64,000 nt of DNA from DATAES01 sp036493595 (GTDB lineage Bacteria > Actinomycetota > Acidimicrobiia > Acidimicrobiales > JACDCH01), in the NCBI GenBank assembly GCA_036493595.1, contig DASXPN010000008.1, forward strand, positions 98,634-162,633, given 5' to 3'. Position numbers and translations under genes: made by a program. The notes under the pieces were generated by a model, which was not told the DNA's origin, did no database searches, and worked only from the letters and a program-made list of their open reading frames with translations. Below are positions 16,034-25,049 of the stretch, piece by piece (positions within the stretch are counted from its first letter, which is position 1; every line of letters starts with the position of its first letter).

Positions 16034-17667
16034 TCAGAACGACTGGCGGCGGGCTTCGGCCCTACGTTCCGCGGCGAGACGCTCGAGCGACGGCTCCGGT
16101 GAGTAGTCGACGAAGCGCATCATCTCGGCGACGGCGTGATGGCCGGCTTGCTCCGAGATGAGATGGTGCATCTCCTGCGCGACCGTCCGGTATGCGGGAT
16201 GGCCTTGCGGGGTCGAACGCAACTCGATGAGGTGCATTGCCTCGCGGGCGTTCAGTTGCAGCACGAATCGCACCTTGTACGCGAGCGACACCGCGTACGG
16301 AGCTTGGGCCGGAAAGCGGGCCGCCAGCGCGTCGTGCAGTGAGGCGGACCGTTCCATCGCCGCGTCGAACACCGCCGTCTGTCCTGCGAGGTCGACCGCT
16401 TCGGGACGGGTGAAGCCATGGCGCGGTGACAACGCCTGCCATTCGATCGTGAGCATGCGATGACGCTGCAGATCGCGGAACGCGCCGTAGTCCGCCAGTA
16501 CGTCGAACCGGTGTTGATCCGCTCGAGCGCGCGCCCCGGCTTGTGCCGCCGGTTGCTGCGCTCGCCCACATACGCGCGCACGACGTCGAGTCGCTCGTCC
16601 GTCGACATGGCCCGTACCCGCGTCTCGATCTCGACCTCTGAGCGGTGCGTGTACTGGTACAGCATCGACGTGACGAGTTTGACCTCGCCGTCGGGATCGA
16701 AGTCGACGAGCCGTACCGGCACATCTTCCGCGGGAACCGAGAGCGACGACGAACCTGCGTCCTCCTCCGCCGACGGGAACAGCCGGTCGGCCACTTCTTC
16801 CATCGCGGTGCGGGTCGACGCGAGGTACGTGCTCCACGCGACACCGCGATCGTCGAGATCGACGCGCTTGAGAAAGGACGGAATGACCTTGCGCAGCTCG
16901 CTCAACATCAGATCGGCGTACGCGCGCGCCTCAGGCAAGGGATGGGCGCGCATGCGCAGCAGCAACTGCTCGTAACCCTGACCCGTGCCGTAGATGCCGA
17001 CGTTCGACAGCGACGCCGCGGGAAGGATGCCGCGCAGCGAGTCGAACGCCTTGGCGCGGGTCGCTTGGCGGTACACGAAGTCGGTGTCGCTCGGCTCCTT
17101 CGGGAAGCGAAGGCGAAAGAACTCCGCCAGCTGCGGCACGAGCTCCGCGTACGTGTCGAACAGGCGGTCCATGTCGCCGACGTAACGCGTGCCGAGCGCG
17201 GACCCGAGTACCTCGGGATCGCGGTAGAAGCGATAGCGACCGCCGATGCGAGTGTCGTACGCGATGTACCGCGTCGACTGCTCGAGGTAGCTCATCAGCC
17301 GGCCCCACTCGAGCACCTTGGTCAGCAGGTTCGACGCCTGCTCGCACGCGAGGTGGACACCACCGAGTTGGGCGACGGAGTCGTCGCCGTACTCGAAGAA
17401 CACCCGGTCGTACAGCTCCTCGGCGCGGCGCAGGCCCACCGTCGCATCGATGGTCTGATCGCCCGAGATGTCGAGCTCGCCGACGAACTCGTCGAGGAAC
17501 AACCGGCGCAGGCTCTTGGACGATCGGCTGTACCGCGCGAACAGAGCGCCTTTGACCACTTCGGGCAGGTTGACCAGGGCAAAGACCGGGGCGTCGAGGT
17601 TGGTGAAGTACCGCCGGAGAATGTCGGCTTCGTGTGGTTCGAAGTCCTCGGCGACGTAGACAGTCAC
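16034..17667 (-). pseudogene. thyX: flavin-dependent thymidylate synthase, long form, with a frameshift
   Basis: Together the two pieces make about 544 residues of a tandem-type ThyX, which would make dTMP from dUMP with methylene-tetrahydrofolate and FADH2. The first frame covers residues 1 to about 384 (MTVYVAEDFEPHEADILRR..., ending RRHKPGRALER). The rest is only in the -1 frame (HRFDVLADYGAFRDLQRHRMLT...), which holds the RHR signature, and ends at 16034. The break is near 16505-16525. Both sides keep good family sequence, so it is either a very recent 1-nt deletion (or 2-nt insertion) or a sequencing error. No slippery heptamer is visible. Confidence 0.8.
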
Positions 17668-17761
17668 AGGAGTCGCACGGTAGCCCCGGCGCGAATGTCC
17701 AACGGGGGATGTGCGATGCGCCCTTACGCCGCCGAGCGAAACCCGGCCCAGCCGGACGGTG

Positions 17762-18979
17762 TCAGGCCGAGCGGGCGGCGAGTGCGGTGTTGAAGTCGTC
17801 CTTCACGGCGGACAGCGTGCCGGGCTTCAACCACAGATCCGCCACGGTCATCGCCAGCGCCTTCGCTCCGTCGAGCACGGCCGTGTCGCCGTCTTCGGAC
17901 GCGGTGAACTTCGCGAACTCCTGCGAATGGATCGACACGTGCGGAGGCCCGACCTTGATCATCGGATGGATCGACGGCACGACATACGAGACGTTGCCCA
18001 TGTCCGTACTACCGACCACCGGGTAGCCGATGGCAGACGGGTCACCGAGTGCGCGACCGGTGCGCGCCGCGTTCGCGATGTAGAGGTCGAGCATCGGCCC
18101 GTTGTCGATCATGTCGGCGTACACGGGCTCCTTCCACTCGTGCGTCATCTCGCAACCGGCGGCGGCCGCTCCGGCTTCGAGGCATGCGAACACCCGCGGC
18201 TTGAGACGCTCGAGCGACTTCAGCGTCGGCGAGCGCACGTACCACTGCGCGCTGGTGAACTCGGGCACGATGTTCGGCTTGTCGCCCGCGTTCGTAAAGA
18301 TGCCGTGGATGCGCTCGCTCGGCAGGATGTGCTGGCGCAGCGCGGCGACGTTCATGTAGCCGAGTACCGCGGCGTCGAGGGCGTTGCGTCCCTTCTGCGG
18401 GAAGGCGGCGGCATGCGCAGCCTTGCCCTGATACTCGACCCACAATTGCCCGATCGCGATGACGTCCATGCGGGGCAGGTCCATGCCTGCGGGGTGGACC
18501 ATCATGGCGGCGTCGACCCCCTCGAACGCACCGCGGTCGGCCATGAGCACCTTGCCCCCGCCGCCTTCTTCGGCCGGCGTGCCCATGATCACCACGCGTC
18601 CACCGAGCTCGTCCGCCAAGGCCGCGGCGGCGATGCCCGCGCCGAGGCCGGCGGTGCCGATGATGTTGTGACCGCACGCGTGACCGATGCCGGGCAGCGC
18701 GTCGTACTCGCAGAGCACTGCGATCGTCGGGCCGCTGCTTCCGGCTCTCGCGACGAACGCGGTGTCGAGCCCGTACGCCTTGCGCTCGAGCTCGAGCCCT
18801 TCCGCCTCGAGGATGCCGGTCAACAGCTCGTGTGCGAAATGCTCCTCGAAGTTCAGCTCGGGGTGGGCATGGATCTGGTGCGACGCATCGATCAACATGT
18901 CCGCCCGCTTGTCGACCTCCGACGCGAGACGATCCTTCACGGCTTCCAGATCCGCCATGCGCTCGCTCTGCTCGCTCAT
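17762..18979 (-). CDS. M20-family amidohydrolase (metallopeptidase)
   Basis: A 405-residue zinc-dependent hydrolase of the M20D/amidohydrolase type. Metal-binding motifs are IHAHPELNFEE, CEYDALPGIGHACGHN (His-Asp-His region) and MGTPAEEGGGGK (Glu pair), with a central dimerisation domain (AHAAAFPQKGRNALDA). It resembles the AbgB/p-aminobenzoyl-glutamate and hippurate hydrolases. The start is uncertain: ATG at 18979 (MSEQSERMADLEA) or ATG at 18958 (MADLEA). Both lie in a duplicated segment (18951-18980 and 19041-19071). Confidence 0.85.
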   Translation of the reverse strand: MSEQSERMADLEAVKDRLASEVDKRADMLIDASHQIHAHPELNFEEHFAHELLTGILEAEGLELERKAYGLDTAFVARAGSSGPTIAVLCEYDALPGIGHACGHNIIGTAGLGAGIAAAALADELGGRVVIMGTPAEEGGGGKVLMADRGAFEGVDAAMMVHPAGMDLPRMDVIAIGQLWVEYQGKAAHAAAFPQKGRNALDAAVLGYMNVAALRQHILPSERIHGIFTNAGDKPNIVPEFTSAQWYVRSPTLKSLERLKPRVFACLEAGAAAAGCEMTHEWKEPVYADMIDNGPMLDLYIANAARTGRALGDPSAIGYPVVGSTDMGNVSYVVPSIHPMIKVGPPHVSIHSQEFAKFTASEDGDTAVLDGAKALAMTVADLWLKPGTLSAVKDDFNTALAARSA

Positions 18980-19071
18980 ATTCCCGCCGGGGGCTGCGCC
19001 CCCGGACCCCATCGGCGTACGGCTCCCTGGCGGTCGCTCATCCGCCATGCGCTTCGCTCTGCTCGCTCATA
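18951..19071. repeat. duplicated gene-start segment around a GC-rich palindrome
   Basis: A 30-nt segment carrying the M20 start codons (18951-18980) recurs at 19041-19071 with one extra base. The 60 nt between the copies contains a perfect palindrome, CCGGGGGC-TGC-GCCCCCGG (18987-19005). In the upstream copy the same start leads to a stop after about ten codons because of the extra base. It looks like a duplication at a palindromic element. Confidence 0.7.
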
Positions 19072-19081
19072 CTTCCCCGGT

Positions 19082-19690
19082 CTACACGACGCACGTCAGC
19101 GCATCCGGCTCGACTCTGATCGACAGCGCGCGAGCCGTCCCGAGCGATACGCCATCGAGCCAAACCTGGAGACCGTCGACGTCGACCTGCGCCGCGGCTA
19201 CCCGTCGCTCCTTGATGTCGCGGTGCGGGACATGAGACCCACTCGGTAGCCGCGGCCGCGCCTTCAGCCGTTCGCCGAACGGCATCGTCGTGTCGAACGT
19301 GTCGAGCACGCCGTCGTTCGGATGGCTGCGAGGCGCGACATCCCAATGGCCGAGGAACTCTGCGTTCATCGCCGCGTAGATGCGGCCACGCCACCATCCG
19401 TGGCGCGCCACCAGATGAGCGACGAACCAGTGCAGCCGGCCGTCGACGAGCACCGCGGCGATGTCGACCGGGAGCTGCATTGCTTCGTCGGAGTGCAGCC
19501 GCTTCTCGTCGCCGGTACCGCCGACGGTTCGGCACAGGTCACCGCCAAGCAATCCGATTGGCGGGATCGGCTCACCGGCTCGGCGGGCGTGCTCGACGAT
19601 GGCCCGCGCTTCGGCATCACTGTGGACGACCACGCCGTCGGCGGGCAGGCGCCCCTCGGTCCCCCAGGTCTCACCCTTGCGAATCGTCAT
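19082..19690 (-). CDS. conserved protein resembling the C-terminal domain of diacylglycerol/YegS lipid kinases
   Basis: A 202-residue protein of uncertain function. The segment SHPNDGVLDTFDTTMPFGERLKARPRLPSGSHVPHRDI, followed by VDVDGLQVWLDGVSLGTARALSIRVEPDALTCVV, resembles the beta-rich C-terminal half of DAGK/YegS-type lipid kinases. The N-terminal nucleotide-binding half with its GGDGT motif is absent. Its ATG overlaps the helY stop by 4 nt, so it is the downstream partner in the tatB-tatC-helY transcript. The link to lipid kinases is my reading of motifs and should be tested by profile search. Confidence 0.55.
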   Translation of the reverse strand: MTIRKGETWGTEGRLPADGVVVHSDAEARAIVEHARRAGEPIPPIGLLGGDLCRTVGGTGDEKRLHSDEAMQLPVDIAAVLVDGRLHWFVAHLVARHGWWRGRIYAAMNAEFLGHWDVAPRSHPNDGVLDTFDTTMPFGERLKARPRLPSGSHVPHRDIKERRVAAAQVDVDGLQVWLDGVSLGTARALSIRVEPDALTCVV

Positions 19691-22317
19691 GCAGTGGCCG
19701 GATCGGCGGTGAGCATCGACGACGCCGCGATCACGCCGCGCAGCAGTTGGTCCGCGGCCTGGTTGGCGACGCGCGAGGTGTCCGTCTGCGATGTCTGGCC
19801 GAGCTGACGGAGCAGATCGATGAGCTGTTTCACGTTGCGGACGAAGTCGCCACCCGAGAGGTCTTCATCCTCGAGCACCTCGTCGAGGTCCTCGCCTGCT
19901 GCCCACGCGTGCGCGAGCGCGATGAACCCCGGGTCCGGCGAGCGGGTCAGGGTCAGCCCGGCACGATCCTCGTCCGCTTGCAGCTCGGTCGCGAGTTGCT
20001 CGATGGCGCCGAAGCGTTCGCGTACCTTGCTCGACGGGAACCACGGGGCGGGGGGCGGCGTCGAGCTCCGGTGCTCGTACGTGAACACCGAAACGAGTCC
20101 GGCCATCGACGCCGGATCGAGGCCGTCGAGCACGCCCGAGGCAAGCGCTTCGGTGATCAGCAGGTCGCACTCGTGATAGAGGTGCGCGAGCCGGTGACCC
20201 TTGTCGGTCAGCGACCATCCGTCGAGATGACCCCATGCGTCCAGCACCCGCAGCACGCGGTCGAACCGGCGGGCGAGCGATTGGGTGCGACCTTTGACGG
20301 ACCGTTCGAGCTCGTCCACTTCGACTCGCACCCGCCGCAACTGCCCGACCGCCCGCACGTGGCGATCACGATCGGGACAGCTCGCCACGGGATGACGTTC
20401 CGCGGCGGCCGTGGCCTCCGAGTGCTCGGCCAGGTACCGGCGGCGACGACCGGTGTCGGGGCCGCGCAGCCGGGTGCGCTGCAACCGCCGCGCCACCTGC
20501 TGCTGGAAGCTGTGACTGTTGGGCGCGTACGGCACCGGCAAGTCGATGTGACCGAGCGGCGCGGGCGCGTCGTCGAAGTCCGAGGCGCCGAGAGCAATGA
20601 CCTTGCGATGATCGGTCACGACCTTCAGCCGTCCCTCGCCGCCGCGATGGGCGAAGCTGAGAACCACGGCCCGGGTGCCGTCGCGTCCGGCCGCCACTTG
20701 GATCACGTCACCAGGCTTGAGCGCCACCATCGCGTCGGCGAGATCGCGACGAGAGGGCTCGGTGCGCCGCCGCGCCGCCTCCGCGTCGTCGAGCAGCTGG
20801 CGGTACTCGACGACATCGCCCCGCTCACAACGCGCCTCTTGTTCGAGTGCGGCCAGCGCGGAGCGCCGCTTCTCCAGCCGCGCTTCGACACGAACCACCG
20901 ACCGGTCGGCCTGATACTGCGCGAACGACAGGTTGAGAAGGTGGTGCGCCTCGGCGGGCTCGCAGCGAGCCACGAGGTTGGCCGCCATGTTGTACGTGGG
21001 CCGGAAGGCGGACGTCAGGCGAAACGAACGGCTCGACGCCAGCGACGCCACTTGTTCGAACGGCACGAACGGCGACCACAGCACGACCGCGTAACCGACG
21101 GGATCGATACCGCGCCGCCCGGCCCGGCCGGTGAGTTGCGTGTACTCCCCTGCAGTCAGGAACTCGTGGCGCTCGCCGGTGAACTTCGACAGGTTCTCGA
21201 TGACGACGGTGCGCGCCGGCATGTTGATGCCGAGCGCGAGCGTCTCGGTCGCGAACACGACCTTCACGAGTCCCTGGGCGAAACAGCTCTCGACGGCTTC
21301 CTTGAACGGCGGCACCATCCCGGCGTGGTGAGCGGCGATGCCCACCTCCAGCCCGTTCAACCAGCGGTCGTAGCCGAGCACGTCGAGGTCGCCGTCCGAG
21401 AGCGCCTCGACATGTTGTTCGGCGATGGCTCGGATGCGGGTGCGCTCCTCCGGTGACGTGAGCCGCAGACCGGCGCCGACGCACGCGTCGACGGCGTCGT
21501 CGCACGCAGCGCGGCTGAAGATGAAGTAGATCGCGGGCACGAGGTCGTCGTCGGCCAACCGTTCGACGACCTCGACCCGCCGCGGGGTGAAGAACCGGCG
21601 GCGGGGCCGTCCCCGCATACGCGGGTCGCGCTGCGATTCCGCGTCGAGATGGCTCGCCTCGGGATTGGGCTCGCCCTCGACCAGTGTCGGCAACAAGTGC
21701 AGGTCGGGCCACGAGCGATCCCCCACGCAGTAGAGATTCACGAGCTCGACCGGCCGCTGCTCCTCGATCACCGCCGCGGTCGGTCCCCGCACCGTCGTGA
21801 TCCAGTCGGCGAGCTCCTCCGCGTTCGACACCGTCGCCGACAAGCACACGAGGCGCACGTGTTGTGGCAGGTGCAGGATCACTTCTTCCCACACGGGCCC
21901 GCGGTACGTGTCCTGCAGGTAGTGCACCTCGTCGAGCACGACGTAGCGCAGGCGATCGAGCGCGTCACTGCCCGCGTAGATCATGTTGCGCAGGACCTCG
22001 GTGGTCATCACGACCACCGAGGCGGACGGGTTGACGGCGTTGTCGCCGGTGAGCAGGCCGACACGTCCGATGCCGTACCGGCGAACGAGATCGCCGTACT
22101 TCTGGTTGGACAGTGCCTTGATCGGCGCGGTGTAGAAGGCCTTGCCGCCATCGTCGAGCGCGAGTTGGGTGGCGTACTCCGCGACGACGGTCTTGCCCGA
22201 CCCGGTGGGTGCCGCCACGAGCACCGACTGGCCCGCGTCGAGTGCCTCGATGGCGCGCTGTTGGAAGGAATCGAGCTCGAAACCGTACGAGCTGACGAAC
22301 AACTCGCCGGGTTCCAT
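19687..22317 (-). CDS. helY: Ski2/Mtr4-type DEVH-box helicase
   Basis: An 876-residue superfamily 2 helicase. It has motif I (AAPTGSGKTVVAEYA, near residue 35), motif II DEVH (VVLDEVHYLQDTYRG), motif III SATVSN, motif VI (QLTGRAGRRGID) and a long C-terminal helical domain typical of Ski2/HelY. It is slightly shorter than the roughly 900-residue mycobacterial HelY. ATG at 22317 shares one base with the tatC stop (TGATG). A 116-residue in-frame extension overlapping tatC lacks family sequence and was rejected. Likely role: RNA unwinding in RNA decay or processing. Confidence 0.93.
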   Translation of the reverse strand: MEPGELFVSSYGFELDSFQQRAIEALDAGQSVLVAAPTGSGKTVVAEYATQLALDDGGKAFYTAPIKALSNQKYGDLVRRYGIGRVGLLTGDNAVNPSASVVVMTTEVLRNMIYAGSDALDRLRYVVLDEVHYLQDTYRGPVWEEVILHLPQHVRLVCLSATVSNAEELADWITTVRGPTAAVIEEQRPVELVNLYCVGDRSWPDLHLLPTLVEGEPNPEASHLDAESQRDPRMRGRPRRRFFTPRRVEVVERLADDDLVPAIYFIFSRAACDDAVDACVGAGLRLTSPEERTRIRAIAEQHVEALSDGDLDVLGYDRWLNGLEVGIAAHHAGMVPPFKEAVESCFAQGLVKVVFATETLALGINMPARTVVIENLSKFTGERHEFLTAGEYTQLTGRAGRRGIDPVGYAVVLWSPFVPFEQVASLASSRSFRLTSAFRPTYNMAANLVARCEPAEAHHLLNLSFAQYQADRSVVRVEARLEKRRSALAALEQEARCERGDVVEYRQLLDDAEAARRRTEPSRRDLADAMVALKPGDVIQVAAGRDGTRAVVLSFAHRGGEGRLKVVTDHRKVIALGASDFDDAPAPLGHIDLPVPYAPNSHSFQQQVARRLQRTRLRGPDTGRRRRYLAEHSEATAAAERHPVASCPDRDRHVRAVGQLRRVRVEVDELERSVKGRTQSLARRFDRVLRVLDAWGHLDGWSLTDKGHRLAHLYHECDLLITEALASGVLDGLDPASMAGLVSVFTYEHRSSTPPPAPWFPSSKVRERFGAIEQLATELQADEDRAGLTLTRSPDPGFIALAHAWAAGEDLDEVLEDEDLSGGDFVRNVKQLIDLLRQLGQTSQTDTSRVANQAADQLLRGVIAASSMLTADPATA

Positions 22318-23105
22318 CAACTGCGGGCGGCCGCCGCCTCGGCACGACGCTTGCGCCGGTTGCGGATGCGGCCGACGAGGATGGCGCCCTCGTAGAAGAT
22401 GCACAGCGGCACCGACAGCGCGAACAGACTGATCGGGTCGTTGCTCGGCGTCGCCACGGCCACGACGATGAAGATCAGGACGATGGCGTGGCGCCGGTAC
22501 TTCCGCAGCCACTCGTTGCTCACGATCCCCGCGATCTGCAGGAACACGAGCACGATCGGGAACTCGAAACAGATGCCGAACGCCAGCATCATGTAGGCGA
22601 TCAGCTGGAAGTACTTGTCCGCCGTGTAGGCCTGCGTGATGTTGTTGCCGCCGACGGCGCTCAACCAATCGAGTGCCTTCGGCAACGTCCAGTACGCGAG
22701 CGACGCGCCCATGATGAACAACGTGATCGCGGCGGTGACGAAGGGCAGCGCGTAGTGACGTTCGTGTTTGTAGAGACCGGGTGACACGAACCGCCAGATC
22801 TGCCAGAGGATGACCGGCATCGCGATCGCGACGGCGACATACATCGTGATCTTGATGCGTACGGCGAAGCCCTCGACCGGACTCGTTGCGATGAGGTTGC
22901 CGCCGGCGATGCTGCGCGACGCGATGTCGTGGTACGGATGCAACAGCACGTCGAGCACGTAGGGGTAGAGGAACCAGCCCGCGATCGCGCCGACGCCGAC
23001 GGTGATGGCACAGACGATGATCCGGTGGCGGAGCTCGACGAGATGCTCGATGAGGGTCATCCGGCCCTCGTCAGCGGCTCCCGCGGGTAAGGGGTTGGCG
23101 CTCAT
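22317..23105 (-). CDS. tatC: twin-arginine translocase subunit TatC
   Basis: A 262-residue polytopic membrane protein with six helices. The TatC signatures are MTLIEHLVELRHRI at the N-terminus (the signal-peptide-binding Glu) and FVSPGLYKHERHYALPFV. FGICFEFPIVLVFLQ holds the conserved Phe-Glu pair in the membrane. It receives folded proteins with RR signal peptides. It lies 39 nt behind tatB and overlaps helY, the same order as in mycobacteria. Confidence 0.97.
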   Translation of the reverse strand: MSANPLPAGAADEGRMTLIEHLVELRHRIIVCAITVGVGAIAGWFLYPYVLDVLLHPYHDIASRSIAGGNLIATSPVEGFAVRIKITMYVAVAIAMPVILWQIWRFVSPGLYKHERHYALPFVTAAITLFIMGASLAYWTLPKALDWLSAVGGNNITQAYTADKYFQLIAYMMLAFGICFEFPIVLVFLQIAGIVSNEWLRKYRRHAIVLIFIVVAVATPSNDPISLFALSVPLCIFYEGAILVGRIRNRRKRRAEAAAARS

Positions 23106-23144
23106 GAGAAAAGCGAATAGATCCTGACCGCAGCGGCGCGCGGC

Positions 23145-23432
23145 CTATGCCGCGGAGTCATCCGAGGCCTGGGAGCGGTGGCTTTCCGCTTCGGGCTCGA
23201 CAGTCGGAGTGGTGTCGTCGGCCACCGGCTCCAAAGTGGGTTTCGGCGCCGGCGGGCGGTTTACGTCGTCCATGGCGGAACGCATCTCGTTCTGGAACCC
23301 GGCCGACATCCGGCGGATCTCGCCGACGACGTTGCCGATCTTGCGGGCCGTCTCCGGAAGTTTGTCGGGGCCGAGAACGATCAGCGCGACCAGGAGGATG
23401 ACGAGGAGCTCGCCTCCACCGACGTTGAACAC
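23145..23432 (-). CDS. tatB: Sec-independent translocase TatB-like subunit
   Basis: A 95-residue protein with one N-terminal transmembrane helix and a following amphipathic helix. The opening MFNVGGGELLVILLVALIVLGPDKLPETARKIG has the Glu in the membrane helix and the LGP hinge of TatB rather than the FG hinge of TatA. The C-terminus is acidic and Pro-rich. It may serve both TatA and TatB functions, since no second copy is present in the window. Confidence 0.85.
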   Translation of the reverse strand: MFNVGGGELLVILLVALIVLGPDKLPETARKIGNVVGEIRRMSAGFQNEMRSAMDDVNRPPAPKPTLEPVADDTTPTVEPEAESHRSQASDDSAA

Positions 23433-23442
23433 GGGGGCAAGG

Positions 23443-23670
23443 CTAACTCCCGGTTGGGCCTGGTTCCGAGCGGAGACGCAATCCCTGCAGCGTGGAACGA
23501 ACCTCGTCCGCCTCCGACGTCAGCATCGCGAGGGAGCTGCGCAACTCATCGAGCCGGCCACACTCCGTACGCAGCGCGGCGGCGGCGTGGGCCGTCTGGC
23601 GAACGGCGGCGAGCAGGACCAGCGCGCCGGTCGCGACGAACAGGAGGGGAAGGATCCAAAGGACGCTCAC
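23443..23670 (-). CDS. small single-pass coiled-coil membrane protein
   Basis: A 75-residue protein with one N-terminal transmembrane helix (about 4-23, LWILPLLFVATGALVLLAAV) and a predicted coiled coil (RTECGRLDELRSSLAMLTSEADEVRSTLQGLRL). I do not recognise a family. It ends 10 nt before tatB and is likely its operon partner; position and topology suggest an accessory envelope protein. Coding character is supported by the clean TM-plus-heptad pattern. Confidence 0.6.
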   Translation of the reverse strand: MSVLWILPLLFVATGALVLLAAVRQTAHAAAALRTECGRLDELRSSLAMLTSEADEVRSTLQGLRLRSEPGPTGS

Positions 23671-23746
23671 GGTCCGGTGAGCGTACGTCGTCGCCGATTG
23701 GGATCAGCGACTGACGAAGGTCGCAGGAGGATCGATCGAAGGAAGG

Positions 23747-24133
23747 TCAGCTGTCGAGCTCGTCGAGCTCGAACTGCGCGAGCTCGGCGTCGAGGTCGTC
23801 GAGCTCGAGCTCGAGGCCACCCACCAGCTCGTCGAACCACGCGTCCGACTGCATCTGCTCGTGGAAGTCGAGCAGATCGTCGTGGTCGATGCGGGGCCCG
23901 AAGCGAGGCTCGTAGAGCTCAGCCGGCAGCTGCCACGTCGACACCTCGACGCCCGATGCGGCCAGGAGGTCGACGATGCGGGGCTCGGCCGGCTTCACGA
24001 CCGCCATGTGGCAGTGCGGGCACCGAAAATGGTACGAACCGGCATTGTCCTCGAGACAGACGCGGACACGCACGTCAGCGGTGGTCAGTTCCACATCACC
24101 GCAGTCCGCGCACGTTGCCCGAATCGTTGCCAT
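23747..24133 (-). CDS. zinc-ribbon protein with acidic tail
   Basis: A 128-residue soluble protein. Two Cys pairs, CADCGD near residue 8 and FRCPHCHM near 40, form a probable zinc ribbon. The C-terminal third is a leucine-acid repeat (LVGGLELELDDLDAELAQFELDELDS), almost certainly helical and strongly acidic. The start is ATG at 24133; longer in-frame starts run into the divergent GDPD gene. The function is unknown. Such ribbons can contact RNA polymerase or nucleic acids, but nothing here proves it. Confidence 0.7.
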   Translation of the reverse strand: MATIRATCADCGDVELTTADVRVRVCLEDNAGSYHFRCPHCHMAVVKPAEPRIVDLLAASGVEVSTWQLPAELYEPRFGPRIDHDDLLDFHEQMQSDAWFDELVGGLELELDDLDAELAQFELDELDS

Positions 24134-24259
24134 CAGAAGCCTCCTACCAGTTGCCCGCTTACACCGACTTTGATCGGCAGAAGCATCGTCGTCACAAGCG
24201 CGACCAGCTTCAATAGGTCGCACGTCCCATTCCCGGGACCTGAGTGCCCATTTTCGACC

Positions 24260-25018
24260 GTGACCGCTCCCCGACTCCCGTCCCTGCGCCAACCGCCCAT
24301 CGGATTCGCCCACCGCGGCGCACGAGCTGACGCGCCGGAGAACACGATCGAGGCCTTCTCCCTCGCCCGCCGGCTGGGCGCGACCGGCCTCGAGAGCGAC
24401 GTCTGGCTGACCGCGGACGGCATTGCCGTCCTCGACCACGACGGCGTCGCCCGGGTGAAGCATCGCCGCCGGCGCATCACCGACGTCGAGCGGGCCGATC
24501 TGTCCGATTCGATCCCTTCGCTCGCCGACCTCTACGCGGAATGTGGGACCGACTTCGAGCTCTCCCTCGACGTCAAGGATCCCGCCGCCGCAGCCGCGAC
24601 CGTGGCCGTGGCCCGCGCCGCGGGCGGCGCCGCACCCGAACGGCTGTGGATGTGCCATCACGACTGGCGCCTGGTCGAGTCGTGGCGGGCAGAGTTTCCC
24701 GACGTGCGCCTCGTCGACTCGACCCGGCTGCGCTGGATGAAAGAGGGGCCGGAGCGCCGAGCCGCCGCGCTCGCGAACGCCGGCATCGACGCGGTCAACC
24801 TGCACCACACCGACTGGACCGGCGGTCTCACGACGCTCTTCCATCGCTTCAGCGTCTTGACCTTCGGCTGGGACGCGCAGCACCGACGCATCCTCGAAGA
24901 GCTCCTCGACATCGGCATCGACGCGGTCTATTCGGATCATTCGGACACGATGATGGACGTCCTGCGGCTGCTCGAGCCGGGCGACGACACGACCGGGTAC
25001 GGCGAGCCACGCCCCTGA
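24260..25018 (+). CDS. glycerophosphodiester phosphodiesterase
   Basis: A 252-residue GDPD TIM-barrel enzyme that hydrolyses glycerophosphodiesters to glycerol-3-phosphate and an alcohol. Active-site residues are in GFAHRGARADAPENTIEAF (HRG, then EN), ESDVWLTADGIAVLDHDG and the later Glu/Lys of FELSLDVKD. No signal peptide, so it is cytoplasmic. I chose GTG at 24260; upstream in-frame sequence overlaps the divergent zinc-ribbon gene. It converges on lepB. Confidence 0.88.
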   Translation: MTAPRLPSLRQPPIGFAHRGARADAPENTIEAFSLARRLGATGLESDVWLTADGIAVLDHDGVARVKHRRRRITDVERADLSDSIPSLADLYAECGTDFELSLDVKDPAAAAATVAVARAAGGAAPERLWMCHHDWRLVESWRAEFPDVRLVDSTRLRWMKEGPERRAAALANAGIDAVNLHHTDWTGGLTTLFHRFSVLTFGWDAQHRRILEELLDIGIDAVYSDHSDTMMDVLRLLEPGDDTTGYGEPRP

Positions 25019-25049
25019 GCAGCCGAGAAGCGACTCCGGCGGCCCGGGC

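Noticed and set aside
17711..19249. 512-codon plus-strand ORF
   Set aside because: It is antisense to the M20 hydrolase gene, which has intact metal motifs. The plus translation has no recognisable domain.
22318..22668. N-terminal extension of helY by 117 codons
   Set aside because: It overlaps tatC in another frame, is Arg/His-rich and has no family sequence. The real start is the ATG at 22317.
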